A stretch of DNA of 64,000 nt from Amblyornis subalaris (GCA_018881555.1 JACAXG010000053.1:955895-1019894), one strand, 5' to 3'; shown: positions 23,717-38,200, numbered from the stretch's first letter. Program-made: numbers and translations. Notes: generated from the sequence alone by a model not told the origin.

Positions 23717-26091
23717 ATATTCTAATATATATTTTACCTCCTCTTTTTCAGGGATCATGTCATAATAATTGCTTGAGAGGAAAGTATCTTCATAGAAACT
23801 CTTTTGGGTTTTGTTTGATTGTTTGTTAGTATTTGTTTGTATTAGTATTAAATTCATTCTCAGTTTGCTGAAATAGTCTCTGATTTTGAGAGGTCTACTA
23901 TCCATACAGCTTAAACTGATGGCACGTTTCCCAAACCTTCTTTGTGGAAACTATCTTCCAACATATTCCAAGGAGTTCAGTGTCTATGCACTTCTCTAGT
24001 TCCTGCAGCCAAACTGAGAACATGTCTTTCCAGGATGAGTGATGATACAAGTAAATAATTTGTGACCCCTGCAGCAATGCCAGCGCTGAAAAAAATCCTG
24101 TTTAAGGCCATTAACAGCCATAACATCCTGGATTCATAAATCATCTGGTTCGGTTTCTAGCTGGTTATTTTTNTGCTCCAGCCCCTAAGGAAAGAGGCTG
24201 CCACAAAGTAGAACTGTATAAGGTTTAGGTGTGAATGCCCTAAATTCATTCCATGGCTCCCTGTTCCTGCATCTGCTCCACCTGGTAAGGCTATCTGCAA
24301 GTCTGCAGGTGAGAAAACAAGATGATGTAAGTGAAAAGACACATTTGTGTACTGCCAGCATAATGAAAAGACCTCCTTTTTTAAAAAAAAACAGAGATTT
24401 CAGTTTAAATTATGACTTCTAGAAGAAAATACAGAATAGAATTTAAATAACGAAACCTTCCGCTAGAATAGCTACAGATTTAAATAGTACACTGAGTTTC
24501 TGGTTGCTACATAATTCCCTTCAAACTTAAGCTATCATAACAGGTAGATCTGGAGTTAAAATGTTAAAAATGAGACCACTTTTGGCAACTCGGAACTGCT
24601 CACTCTTCAAAATTTGGTTCCCAGCACTGCATTTTGCAATCAAATTAAAGGAATCATCCTACCATTAAAGTCAGATCCAAGCTTTGCCTCACACTTCAGT
24701 GGTATCAAAATTTAGGAGCATCAATATGTGTCTCTCTCTAACACTGGGGTTTTTGACATGCCTTGGTGCCCTTTTAAAGGCCTCATTGTATTTAGATTCT
24801 TTTTCATTTTTTTTTTTTTATAAAACATCTCTCAGTCTAGTGCTATCAGTGAGAAGAAATTTATGTCGTAAACCTGGGATAAGTAATGAGACTTGAAATT
24901 CCCAGGTCCTGTTAAGTTTTTGGTTTTTTTCTTGAGAACACACATTCTGCAGAATTCAGATCCACTAAGGTCTGGCTGCTGTAGATAAATGGAATATATC
25001 AGTGGTTATTAATGGTTAGAGCTGTATGTGCCACTTGGGTTTTGNTTTTAGTTTGTTCATTTGGGGCTTGGGTGTTGTTTTTGGGGGTTGTGTGTCTGTT
25101 GGGCTTGAGAAAATAAGTTTTAATCCATTATGTTTTTTGCTGTATTTCGCTCTCAAGTACACATTGAGCATTATCACAACATGCAGCAGAGGTGCTGATA
25201 GCCACCCAAGCTCTTTAAGTAGAATAAAAGAAATTAATAGTAAGTAAAATTTTTCCAGGTGAATTTACTCTTCATATTTGTGAAAATAAATGGTCATGAG
25301 ATGCATTAAGAGAATATGTTAAATGTAATAAAGCAAATGTTAGTGTAAAAAAAGGAGATAATGAGCTTTGCCCTCAAACATTGTCTAGGGTCATAGAAGC
25401 CCTAGGCTAACCTATCAGGATTCCAGAGCAGTGCGGATCTCTCAGGGACTCATATCTCCCAAATCCAGATGTCTTGCAAATCCTAGGACAATAAAAACAG
25501 CACTCGACACCACCATCTATCGAATTCATCCTGCAAAAGACGTCAGTATTTATGAGTTCCCCAGATTTTCCAAAAAAATTCAAACCTGATGCTAGTTGAG
25601 AGAATACTTTTTTCACTATGTAAATCTCAGATGATTTCTGAAGTCAGTTGATATCTATCCCCACTGTGATAGTTTGGCAATGCAACCAGAACAATTCAGC
25701 ACTCTCAGAATCCTGTATTCTCTCAACTCAGAAGGTTTTTATAATTTCACTCATTGTATATGTAGAGTAAAACAATGAAGTTACTTGCCCAAGGCTATAG
25801 AGAAGTCAAAAATGACAATAAAAAATAGTGATTTTGATTCTTAATCTCTAGCACAAATACAATTTCCATGTTGCTGCTATGACAGCCACATCATGTCTGG
25901 TGCATTTACCCTTGAATATCTGAGTAAATTACTTTCAGAAATTCAGATGTGAAACTAAAGAGGTATTTCCACATGCCAGTGTTAGACTTGTCTTAGGTCA
26001 AAACCTGTTTGTCTTGCAGGAGAAACAGAGAATAAAGCATTACGTGAGGCTATACATGTTATTCGTGCTTTCAAAGACAAGAGGCTTTGAT
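23717..26091. other. AT-rich non-coding DNA, no gene recognised
   Basis: The open frames at 23516-23905 (minus, overlapping the SINE) and 25407-25616 (minus) show no family signature. A T-rich run lies near 24806-24822, and a T/G-rich tract with G-runs at about 25040-25105 resembles other low-complexity T/G tracts in the window. I see no gene, RNA or named repeat. Confidence 0.6.
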
Positions 26092-26962
26092 CGAAATCAC
26101 CCTCGAAGGCAGGGAGGCCCTGCAGAGAGACCTTGACAAATCAGAGAGATGGGCAATCACCAACCGTGTGAAGTTCAACAAGGGCAGGTGCCGGATTCTG
26201 CACCTGGGATGGAATAAGCCATGTACGGACAGACTGGGGAATGAGAGGCTGGAAAACAGGGCTGAGGAAAGAGACCTGGAGGTCCTGGTCGATTGCAAGT
26301 TGAATATGAGTCAGCAGTGCCTTGGCAGCCAGGAGGGCCAACCCTGTCCTGGGGGCATCAGGCACAGCATCGCCAGCTGGGCAAGGGAGGGCATTGTTGT
26401 CCCGCTCTGCTCTGGGCTGGGACAGCCTCACTGCGAGTCCTGGGGACAGTTTTGAGCACCACAATACAAAAAAAACAAGATTCAGCTATGAGAAACTGTC
26501 CAAAAGAGGGCAACAAAGATGCTGAAGGGCCTTGAGCGGAAGCCATATGAGGAGTGGCTGAGGTCACTTGGTTTGTTGAGCCTGGAGAAGAGGAGACTGA
26601 GGGGAGACCTCACTGCAGTTACAACTTCCTCATGAGGGGAAGAGGAGGGACAGACACTGATCTCTGCTCTGTGGTTGCAGTGACAGGACCCGAGGGAATG
26701 GCCTGGAGTTGTGTCAGGGGAGGTTTAGGTTGGATATCAGGAAAAGGTTCTTCCCCCAGAGGGTGGTTGGGCACTGGAACAGGCTCCCCAGGGAAGCAGT
26801 CACAGCACCAAGCCTGGCAGAGCTCAAGAAGCATCTGGACAATTCTGTCAGGTCCATCGTGTGGTTCTTGGGGATGTTCTATGCAGAGCCAGAAGTTGGA
26901 CTTTGATGATCCTTGTGGGTCCCTTCCAACTCAGAGTATTCTGTGATTTTATGATTTCATGA
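26092..26962 (+). mobile_element. CR1 LINE, best-preserved copy: late ORF2 plus 3' UTR and terminus
   Basis: This is the longest CR1 in the window, about 870 bases, 5'-truncated inside ORF2 downstream of the YADD active site. The frame at 26087-26455 reads ALQRDLDKSERWAITN, VKFNKGRCRILHLGWNK and then LEVLVDCKLNMSQQC, the conserved CR1 segment after the catalytic core. A stop then ends that frame, and homology continues in other frames: [10 protein letters not shown] near 26500, then RLDIRKRFFPQRVVGHWNRL near 26720-26785. The 3' end reads GATGATCCTTGTGGGTCCC and then ATTCTGTGATTTTATGATTT, the typical passerine CR1-J/X-like terminus. Frameshifts and stops make it inactive. Its GC content is much higher than the flanks. 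Overlapping minus-strand frames are shadows. Confidence 0.95.
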
Positions 26963-29900
26963 ATATTCTTAAAGAGCTACATGTTGTATTTTCATAGATA
27001 TACTACTGTCTGCTTTAGAAAAATAAGCTTTCATATAAAAAGAAATTTTATTTAATTAACTTTGCCATAACAATAATAAACATTATATTAACTTATTTTT
27101 TTTCTAGCTCTAACTTCTAAAAGATCATTAGTATTTACTATAATCTGTAAGTTGTAAATGCAGACTAATTATTAGTGAAGAAACAGAGCTCTCTTTTCAA
27201 GTGCAAACTTTGTTTTAGTCATCACACTGTTTGTCAATCCAAGTATCATGACTTGGACACTTATATACTTGGAACTGGACCCAAATTGCTGGTGAAATTC
27301 ACAGAAGTACTGATGCACAATCAGCAGACACATATATTTAACTTTAAACACATGCTTTAGTTAACAGTTTTGTGTTTGTTGAACTGTTGAGAGATTGAAT
27401 AAATTTTGCATGACCTAAAACAGCAATATGGAAAGTTTTGGTTATCGTCTGTTGATCATTAGTTGATTGTAGTTCAACTGTTTGTCATCGTTAGCTGTAC
27501 CAGGTAGCTGGGAGACAAGTTGCTATGAACTAGAAAGCTTTCTTCCTAAACCATTTTGTTTTTTCACATAATTAAGGGGAAGGGTAATCTATTGGTAAAA
27601 TATAATGTAGTTGCTTTAGTATTTCTTCTAGATTTATGAATCAAATTTATTTCGCAGAGCAAGTATTATAGCTCTGATAGATCCCCAGATTAAAATGTAC
27701 TGGTTACTTACGCTGGAAAAAATGTTCCTAACATTTCTTACATTCCAAAGTATGTTGACCAAAACCATGAGATTGCTTTTTCTCTACTGTTAAATTTTAT
27801 AACAATGCCACTAGTCTTATTATTTGAACTGCAGTTATGATCACTATGGAAACTCAGATTTGTGACTCAGTTTTTCAGATTCAAAGGACTTATTTCATCT
27901 AATTCAAGTAAATAAGATGAGAGTAATATCTCTCCTGAATAACGATAATGGCTTTGTGTTTTTTGTTTGCTATCACAGAAATAGTTAGTACTATTTAAGT
28001 TTTCTGTTTCAGTTATTTAAATAACCTAGTATTAAAAAGAAATAACAAAAAGCTGCCTAAAACAATATAGATGGTTCTATTAATATCCATGACAAGAGAA
28101 AAACAAAGACACAATAAATTGGTATGCACACCATATTAAAAACATTGAATAAAGGTCAAGTTATTTTGAGAGACAGATTACTGAGGTAAGAAGACATTTT
28201 CCATATGTTGGGCTTTGTTTCTTCCATTCTTCTTGCCTTTCCTTCTCCCCTCCCTCTTCCTAATTCATTTTTTGAAGACAAGAAGAACCAAATAAGATTG
28301 CTATGCTATTGCTATCACTATTGTTATCACTATGGCAATCCATATCACTATTACTTCAAGTTTTCTTTTTTCTCAAGTCTGAGGAGCTAGAATGTGATGT
28401 AAAAGCATGATTCATAGACTTTAGTTAGTTTTTAAAAGTGATTTGTAATATTATTTGGTTCTGCATTGGTATAATCCCACAATATTATCCATATACTCTG
28501 TCAAATGATTTCCTGAACTTCTTCTTTGAAACATTTTTATTCTAGAAATTATTCATTATGTAATCCAAAAGCATTGCCAAAATTAAACCTTCCTAACTAT
28601 CATGAGGGTGAGATAGTCTTTCTACATCACTTATATAAAAATTTATCTGCTTAAAAGCAGAATTTACCTCAGCCTAAAACTCCGCAATAATAGTGCTTCT
28701 CCTAAAAAAAATATGTTGAGATACCATTTAAAACTCAATTCTATACTTAAGTTTGAATTAAGTAAATGAGAATTCAGGCATATTCATTTCGTATATTGGA
28801 GAATTGGGGAAGCTGTTTTAAGGAGAAGTCAATAGAAACATGTACTGTATGTTCCCAAAAATGGACAAGCAAATTAGGAAAAGAAATTACAAAGATGACT
28901 CAACATTCACTTTTCTTCATGTTTGGTTTTCTTGGGAGCTTGGGAGAGAATGTGTGTGTGTGCATGTGTCTGTAGGGTTGCTCTTTCCTCCTTTAACCTT
29001 AAGGTGCTGCCTCTTCGTTCCCTGTAATTGCATGGTTGTTGAACTGAATAGAAAATCCCATAACCCCAATGAAACAAAATTTCTTTAGGTCCAGCTCAGA
29101 GAATTGTAAAATTGTAAGGATTTTCTTTTCTAGCATTCCTGATATGTCTCTTCATGTCACCCTGAACCTCTAGTGCATTTTTGCTATAATACTTTTAACT
29201 AACCTTCTGAAGGAGAAATATATGAGGACAAAAAGTCTGAAGTTGATATAAAACTTATGTCAAAGGAGTCCTCAAGTTCAGTTTGCTACAACTGCATGTG
29301 TTTTCTCCTAAACCTATCATACTCCATTGAAAATTAAATTAGACTTTTATGCCATTACTTAGAATATGCATAGTAGGCTACCATTTATCTTGCATTTTTC
29401 CTGGGCTTAAATAATTGTGATCATGTAAGAACAAGATCCAGTGATAATACATCTATTAAATACTGTCTTTTTAATCAAGCNTTGTCTGATTGTTACAGAT
29501 TTCAAAAACAGAAAACTAAAACGAGAAAAATTTAATTGATTGAAGTGTTCATACATTGGTAGTGTGGATAGTCTCCAAATTAGAGGATTATTTTAATGTT
29601 TTAGTTAAGAGAGATAATAACTCAACTTTATNGTTACAGAAACAAGGTCTATTGAAAGAAATGGAAAAGTGATACAAAGTGTTCCCATTGCCAGTCAAGC
29701 ACCCCTTCCATAGGTTTACAAAAAAACTGTTCATGTTTTTAATGTGCAGTTCAGATACAGAAAGGTGGAAAGTGACAGGAAAGCAGGCCTGAGAAATTTT
29801 ATTTTACGAGGTTAAAATCCTCTAGTGCAGAAAGCTGGATTTTGCTCTTGTTATAGATTGAAAAAAAAAAAAAAGAGAGAGAAATGCCCCTTAGGTGAAT

Positions 29901-30807
29901 TTCTTGCTGAGGAAGAGGGCTTGCTTAACTTACTCACAGCCCTAGAACTGCGTAGTTACCTTCCTTACCCTCAATGTTACATAATATGGGGAAAAATGAA
30001 AGGGTATGTTTCATCATCTATGTTCTCTGAGAAAAAAAAAAAGGCATTTTCTCTTCTAGCTTAAGTAGTAAATTTATTTCTTCTTTCTTTTCATATTATT
30101 TTTAAAGCTATGACTTATTCAGATAAAGAGATTTAGACTTTTCCTCTACTTCCATGTGCGGAATCTAGATTATAATCCCTCAACAATTTTAATGCAAAGT
30201 ACATTAATAATTTAACTGTATTTTCTGATTCATATAAGAAAATCTTCAGAACTGCAAATAGATCTTCAATATTCAAATTAATATACAGAGATTGTTCTCA
30301 TAAAGAGGACCAGATTTTCCTGTGATGCTCATTTTTGTTAATGATAAGAGATCTGCATTTTACCAGGTCTGCTTTCTCCATCAGATCTTAGAGTTGGTTT
30401 TTTTTATGAAAGAAAAGGGGGAAGATTTCAAGACTGTTTAGAGTGCTTGGGGCATAAAGAAAGAAATGTAATTTTAGCTAGGGCTTGAGTCCAAGATGCT
30501 CACAGCAACTTATTATCATGGAAGGGGATTTGCAGAAGTGTGAGTTCTTAATTGTAAAGTCTGAAACACACAGGCAGGAGTCAGAAAACTTTGAAGTTCA
30601 AGCCAATTCCATGCTTAACATTTGCTGAGCTTTTTATCTCCATGCAGCAATGATCTTTTTACTAATATCTGCTTTTGATCCAACCAGTGACATTGTTTTC
30701 AAATGTCACTGCTGCCTCATGAGCTTATTTAAACATGTATTCAGGCAAGGTGAACGTTCCAATGGGCAGAAAATTATCTAAAATACAAAAGTTTTTCAGC
30801 AGTCATA
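26963..30807. other. AT-rich non-coding DNA, no gene recognised
   Basis: Short frames only. An imperfect array of TATCACTAT-like words lies at about 28308-28352. A short GT-rich run lies near 28950-28972, and an A-run followed by GA repeats near 29860-29882. Nothing is recognisable as a gene, RNA or named repeat. Confidence 0.6.
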
Positions 30808-31300
30808 GCTTTAAGAATGGAGCTTGAAGATGACCTAGTTCCAACCCTCCTGCCATGGGCAGGGACACCTTCCACTAGACCAGGTTGCTCAAAGCCCTGT
30901 CCAGCCTGGCCTTGAACACTTCCAGGGATGGCGCTTCCCTGGGCAACCTGTTCCAGTGTCTCACCACCCTGTCAGTGAAGAATTTCTTCCTGATAGTTTA
31001 TCTATCTACCCTCTTTCAATTGAAGCCATTTCCCCTTGTCCTGTCACTACATGCCCCTGTAAAAAGCCCCTCCATGGCTCTCTTCTAGTCCCCTTTAGGC
31101 ACAGGAAGGTGCTATATGGTCACCCAGAAGCTTTCTCTTCTCCAGGTTGAGTAGCCCCAATTCTCTCAGCTTTTCCTCATTGGAGAGGTTCTCCATCCCT
31201 CTCATCATCTTTGTGGCCTCCTCTGGACTCACTCCAACAGGTCCATGTCCTTCCTGTGCTGGGAATCCAAGAACTGAATGCACTGCTCCAGGTGGGAGTT
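30808..31300 (-). mobile_element. CR1 LINE fragment, 3' half, minus strand
   Basis: On the plus strand the block contains CTGCCATGGGCAGGGACACC, GGTTGCTCAAAGCCCTGTCC and CAACCTGTTCCAGTGTCTCA, then TTCTCTCAGCTTTTCCTCAT and further on CTGCTCCAGGTGGGAGTTCA. This is the reverse complement of CR1 ORF2 C-terminus and 3' UTR in the correct order. The terminal ATTCTATG-type repeat has been lost or has decayed at the left edge. It is close in sequence to the copy at 52922-53270, suggesting the same or a neighbouring CR1 subfamily. It is 5'-truncated and has no intact frame. Confidence 0.92.
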
Positions 31301-34300
31301 CAGTACTTTGCGATTAAAACTATTTAGACTGTGAACATTCCTCATGTTCTGAGGCAGGAAGAAAAAACTTTGTTTTGCAGTTTAACCAGTGGCATCTAGC
31401 ATCTAGATAACTTAATCAATTAATGGAGATAATTTTCCAGAGTTCCAATGCAGAACTATGAAGTGTATTTCCGAGGATTATAGCTGATGTAAGCATGCAG
31501 TTACTTTATCTGAGATCAAGAGACAATTGACAGTACACTACTTGGGTCTTTAATGATTTTCTCAAAATTAATTACTTCCTTTTTAATATAAAAAGGTAAA
31601 CATAGTCATCAATATGCTATGAAGGAAACAATTCTGTGTGCAGGTGCTTAGCTACGGAATGAAAAAAGTGCATTATACCATTATTTATTTTGTTTATGAT
31701 ACTTTTATTATGCAAATATTACACCATCATATTTCTATAAAATATACTAACATTTAAAGGGAGGATTTTACTTTTCTTCCTTAGCTGTTACAAAATTTGT
31801 GAAGGTTCCTTTCCTGGTAGGCACTCTGTAACGGCAGAATGTTGCGCTGAGCCAGCAGAGATTAGACTAAATGAGAACACACTTGCTATAAATTTAACAG
31901 GGTTCATTTTCTAAAGCGACTGCTTTATGCATCTGCAAATGGAAAGAAATAGAGCAGCAAGCTCTTAATTTTTCCTACATGTATAAAAACTGAGGTACTG
32001 AACGCCATGATTTAAATCTTCAAAGATATATTATTTTATTAGGTACTAGAACAGAGTACTATGCTCCAAAAAGGTGGAGATGATGGAGTATTTTTGTATT
32101 ANGTACCTTCAGTAAAAAATACCTGTTTGTTTTTTTACCTCTCCACGACATTTTTCTAAATATTGGAGTTTAAATTATTGGACTGTAATGTTCTGTAAAC
32201 TTCTGCATTAGTGATTGTGTGAGGGCAAAACATTATATAAGTTTCAATAGTGCATGTAAAATCTGTTTCTGCAGCATGTTTATTCCAGATTCAATCTATT
32301 TTCAGTTCAAGTCACTGATAATAATTCTGCTGACTGGAATGGAACAGGATCACTAGATTGCATATCAATTACTGTTAGCCCATAAAGTGAATGAGTTTAA
32401 AGGAAGAAATAGGCTTTCTAGCAATTNACTGTTTCAAAACTATCCCAAATAGGTGAGTACTTTAAAGACAAGTGTGAAAAAATTGTCTTTCTGCACAGTT
32501 CCTGCTTATAAATCCGCTTTTGTGGATATTGAACAGAGTAATGAAAATGTAGTGTGTGGTCATGAATATTCACTGTAGACCTACCTCTTCAGAATTCTTT
32601 GTGTCAAAAAGTATTACTTGCCATGAGTTTGGGGCTTTTAAGTTATATCATACAAATTCAGAGAAACTTTTCATATAGTAACACATAAATGAAAAATATA
32701 ATAAAATCAGGCTACTCAAAAAAAAGTTACATGTCTAGATAGGTCTTGGACAAAATGAAAAGAAGGAAATAGCAGGAGAATAAAGAAGCTACTAATGCAT
32801 CCAAAAGCTGTGTAAGATATCTGCCTTGCACAAGGAAGTTAAGTACTCGTGTGCAAAAGACATGTTCGGAGAGTAATGACACTTCAAATAGCAATAAAGT
32901 AATATTTGATTGTCAGAATTGCAATTAATGCATTGTCAGGCCAGGTAAAATAACTTTTTCTTTATTTTTCTAGAAATAGGAATTAAATACTTGTGTNGCT
33001 AAACTTGAGATGGCACTCTATTTTTTTTATTTGTTTCAGAGAAACTTTCTGCACGGTGTGCTACATTTTTAATAGAATTTTTCAACATAAAATCAGAAAA
33101 CATTTTCATAATTATATCTTCATAACATNTTTTAAATCTGTGCATGGCTCCTCACAATAAAACTTCCTATGTCTTTCCTCTCTCTTTAAATTGCAGTCTA
33201 ATGTAGGGGTAGAATATCTTGTGTAGAATATAGATAATAACCAGCAAAAATCGTGATTCAGCATTGTGGGAAAATAAAATTACGGTTTGGTAATTTGTTG
33301 CATTTTATTCTGACATCAATATATGGTAATTTCACCCTAGTTATAATCTGACTATCCCACAGAGTAATATTTAGTACGTTTTTACCTGTTAACAATGGGT
33401 CACATATATAAGTCTTCTGCTAGGAAAATTGGCTAAATAAATGGAAACTGATATTACTAAAAGATATAGATATATGTGTGTATGAATGATGTATTTATAT
33501 TCTGGAAGAAATTGTTGTTGCAGATTTGTATTACTAGAAACTGGAATGTGCAACTTTCAAGGAAAATTTTCTTCATGGATATTTTACTGTGTACACTAAC
33601 TTTATATGGGTTTTGTATGTTTATGACATCTTATCTGAATAATAATATTAGTATGTTCACTTGTGAAATAGAAGTGAACAAACAATGTGCTTAACATTGC
33701 AGTCTTAATACAGTTTACTCCAAAGCTATAGAAAGCAAAATTTATGCAATCTATGCTAATTTACAAAATCTATACTACTTTATAAGAAAAAAAAAATCTG
33801 GAATATTTTAGTTAATTGTGCAGAGGTAGTTTCATGCTACCTTATCTGCTTTGCTTGAATATTCTGAGTGTCATAGCTCTGAAAAGGAAAATGGGTTATG
33901 AAAATACCTGATTGTACTTTTTTGCCACAGTGGAAGCTGAGAGTAAAAGGATAGAGCAGGGAATCACCTGTAAGTCTGAAATGCCAAGAGAACCTGCATG
34001 GCAGCATTTTCCAAGATCTGTGGGCACTAGAAATGCATTCAAGGCTTTCACTATTTTGCTTTCAGTGTCTTAGATTCTTGGGCTGGGAGGAAGATCTTCC
34101 AGCTCAGAGCATGGGGTTTGCAAGTCCTCATAGCTGCACTACAGGGTGTGTCAAAACAAGATGACAAATTTGTCATTGTCTAGAATTCTAATTCTAGAGC
34201 CTTGTCTGAGCATGACTCCATTGCAGAGATCCTAAAAATCCTATGTCAACGTTTCTAACTCACTGAGGCCTCTAGCTCCCAGCTTCTGGGTATTTTCATT

Positions 34301-35260
34301 TGAAAGTCTCCTGTCCCTCTGAGTTACACAGTTCTGTGGCATCATGGAAGTGATTATGATCCCTTTTTTTCCTCTGTATCAGTTGCCCCAAATGATATGC
34401 TGACCTGTAAGCAATTGAAATATTTCATGGTCAAAAAAAAATAACTGATCTCAGTTCTCCATCTTTGCAAATGACATTTAGTTACATGCTATTCCAAGTT
34501 TCCTGGACATGGAGAAGAATCAGGTCCCTACTACTTCCTGTGAAAAGACTTGTCTCTCTCGGTGCTACCAACAGGTTTTGTCTGTGTTATTAAATAGGAA
34601 GTTCTGTCCTTCTCACCTTTAGCCAAATAAATTCACACAAGCTAAAATCGCTTAAATTATCATATTCTAATGTCTGTAGAAATAGAGAAATAAAAGTGTA
34701 AAATTTTCTTCCATCTTTGATATGACTTGGGATGCAGATAATGATGACTCATTTCACTGAATATTTATGTATTTATTCGCTTCTGTCTTACTGAATTGGA
34801 CATTTATATGATTTTGTTCAGCCTAGGTAGACCTATCCGTTGGTAAAAGAATATTGAGAGTTGGACCCTTACTGGCAATGGAATAAAGAGGGAACATCAA
34901 ATTCCTCTTTCCACTTATAAGAGCATATGCACACCATTTCAAGCCCCACAGCTTAACTGACAGCATGGATGCACCTTGGGGAGGCTGGCAAATCAGGGGA
35001 ATATGCTCTAGGAATTGGGACTTGATGCTTGACTAGAAAAAACTATTCCCAAAAATTTAGTGATCTTTTCAGAGGAAAATGAGCATATAATTTTTTATAT
35101 GTAGATTTGAAAATAGAGAATTGGTTTCAGCAATTGGTGTAAAAAATTTAAAACTTTTCTTAATCCGTGAATGAAAAAATAGTCTTCTAATATGGTCTTC
35201 CTTTAATCTCATGTTTAGCCAATTGATGCTTAGATTCCAAATTGCAAATAAAATTCAACT

Positions 35261-35279
35261 TTTTTTTTTTTTTTTTCCA
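35261..35279. repeat. Poly-T run
   Basis: Nineteen or so consecutive T residues. On the minus strand this is an A-run, but nothing upstream resembles a retroposed transcript, so a processed pseudogene is not supported. Confidence 0.85.
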
Positions 35280-38200
35280 AAAATGGTTCCAGTGCTGTTT
35301 TAATTCAAATTTGCAAGTCTTCAGACACCCTAGATGTATAGAGTATATATCATATATTCTTAGAGTAGATGATGCATACTCAGGCATTGTGGCTTTGAGC
35401 CTTTGCTCTGATAACATCACATTCAAAAAGGTGTAAATAGCCAAGTTGTTTATCCAATGCTGTTAACTATAATTGATTAGGATAATTCCCCTTTCATTAA
35501 ATGGATACCAAACCAAAATATAATAACTTAGTGAGGATATTTCATTTTACAGTAGTGCTAAAGTAGCAATGATTTTTGAGTCAATGGCCTTATTTTCTCC
35601 TTTTTACTGTACTTTGATTTGTATCTTTGGACATTCTTGGAATGAATAGGTGTACTTCTTTTTCTTGAAACTAAATCCAAATCTCCAGTCATGATTTTGT
35701 GTTCAGTCCGTGAAGTTAGAATACAACCAGGCTAAAATAAAACCTGAACAAAAGTGTGTATCATAGACATTGGGTGCACAACACAAGCTCTTTTGCTGTC
35801 CACATCAACTTCTGTTGTACATATGGATGTATACTAAAGACTGTATTTATTTATTTATTGTAGCATTAAGAAACCAGGGGCTTGTGATTTCAAGAGGGCT
35901 TGGCTTACATTTAATTTTCTTTTTTCTTTAATGAATGAAACTAGCAATTGGCCAAAATCTGTATATTTTTGCTTTTATAATGAGATCTGTTTCTGTCCAC
36001 ACAAGCAGTAAAGGAGCAAATGCAATTATTGCATTGGTTAGATATTATTAAGAAAAGTCTCTGATGTATTATTGACAGTCTACAAGGTCTTTGGAACTTA
36101 TGAATTCTTAAATTAGCTTTTGTTATTAGACAAAGTTGTGAAGCAAACATTCCATAATATACATATAGTCTTTGGAGAGCAGATTCAGCAGAAAAGCTTG
36201 TATTGGAAACATTGAAATGACTGTTTCATGGAATAAGTTTTTGGGGTGTCCTTGAACATGAGTATCACATGGAATTGCATGTATCTGTAGTCAAATCTTC
36301 TTACATATATAAACCTTATATATAAAGATAAATTTACAGTCCAGAGTCATACCTTCCATTTGAAAGTACTGTGCACACTAAATCTCTCCTTCCTATGTTT
36401 TATGGCTCTCATCTTCTGTAAACATGTATTTACACAATTGAGCAAGGCTGTTGGGTGCCCAGAAACTTTAATGGGCTGTAAGATGTATGGAACTTTAACG
36501 AGTGTATTTGTCCTCATCATGGTTGTTTAAGCAGGTTTCAAAGTGTTACGTATTCACACTGCCCAACTCTTGGTAATGGAACCACGAGTCTAATGTGATT
36601 TCAGTCTCTCTATAGACAATGGAAAACCAGAATCTCTTCCATGAGCAAAACAGAAACACTTCTTAATTCAGGCACCTATTTCAGGGTGAGGTTAAGCTGT
36701 ATTCCCTCCCGCCCTCAATGTGAGACATCCTTCTAACACCTGAAAAAAGGAGAAGCAAGTTTACAGAAGATACACAGAGAGACAGGAGCAGTTAGAGAGC
36801 TAATAAGGCTGTTTTCATTATTGATTTCACTTACTGCTGCTGTTCACAAATCACTGCCATTTTAAATTTTTAAACAACTCTGTTGTTAAGAAAATAGAGG
36901 TACATATCAAGGTAGATTCTTGCCACTAATTGTTTTCACTCTAAAGAAAGAGACAAGGGNGTGTAAAAGCAGCAGCTGATTTTCTATCCAAAATACGGGT
37001 CCCAGTGTCCCTAATGGCTTGATCTCAATTTCATGACATCAGCAATTTTAACAAAAATAAGGGCAAAAAGACCCCTGTGACAGTCTTAGGATAATCAATA
37101 GCACAGGATTTTTTTATCTGACAAAACTTAGTTTAACTGAAAACATATTTGTGAGATTGTAAACATTTCAGAAAATGACTTTACTCTCTGCATCACAATA
37201 GACCAGTACTTTAAAATAAGAGTTCTGTAGCTGAAAATACAGTATAGGTTTAGCTTTACCTTCTAGAGTTTACTGAAATACCAGAAGGGGGGATTATTGT
37301 CCTAACTATATGCCACAGTTTTCAGTGATTTGATTTTAGTCCATTCTAAATGATATTAACAGTAGTAGTGTACTGCATTAAAAGTTTACCTGAATGAAAA
37401 TGCAGTGACTGGAAAGCCACAAACTTCTTCACGTTTTGTACTGCCACCAGCACCAGTTCTCCCTTTGGTGCTGCGGTTTCTCCCCGATTTTTCCCAGGTG
37501 AATGAAAACCTGTGCACATGGAACTGCTTCTGCATACAAAGTCGAGAAACATTTTTTTTTCTGGACTGTTTTCCTTCCACTTTACAACAGACAATGTTGT
37601 TCTTATCAACTGCTGATGTTCAATTCCATCTTAGTTAAAGGAGGACAGTAATTGCTTTGTGAGAGTGAATACTTGAGTGGCTTCATAGAGTTATATAGAC
37701 ATTTCTTCTTTTCCCATGAAACCTTAAACAAAAGTTTCCTGGCAGAATAGCAGAGCTGGAGACTGGGAGAGTGCTGTATGCATCACATACCATGCTGTGA
37801 TGTTGTTTTTCTTATTTAGTCATCTACTACTGGCCGCTTGGGGAAGGAAACTGGGCTTGGTGAGATTCTGATCTGACAGAAGCCATTTCTGTGATCCTTT
37901 ATACCTTCAGAAAATGTGTCAAGTACANTATGAACTGCTCTTTCATGAAATAAAAGTCCAGAAAAACATAATAAAATTCTGCAGCAAAAACATCAGTAAT
38001 TTCTTCCCGCTTTCTGCTTCTTCATGAACCTTGTGCCTATTCAAAATGCAAAATGCTTAACCATTCTGGAGCTCAACGATGTATGCAGCACACTGGCTGT
38101 TAGTGGCAGTTTGTAAATTGTATCTGGTCTTTGTTGCAATACTAATTTGATTAGTATTCTTGAAGAGAGGAAAGAGTTAAACCTCAGTAAATTGTACTAT

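Noticed and set aside
26141..26834. Several minus-strand and off-frame open frames
   Set aside because: They are shadows of the CR1 LINE at 26092-26962 on the other strand or in other frames.
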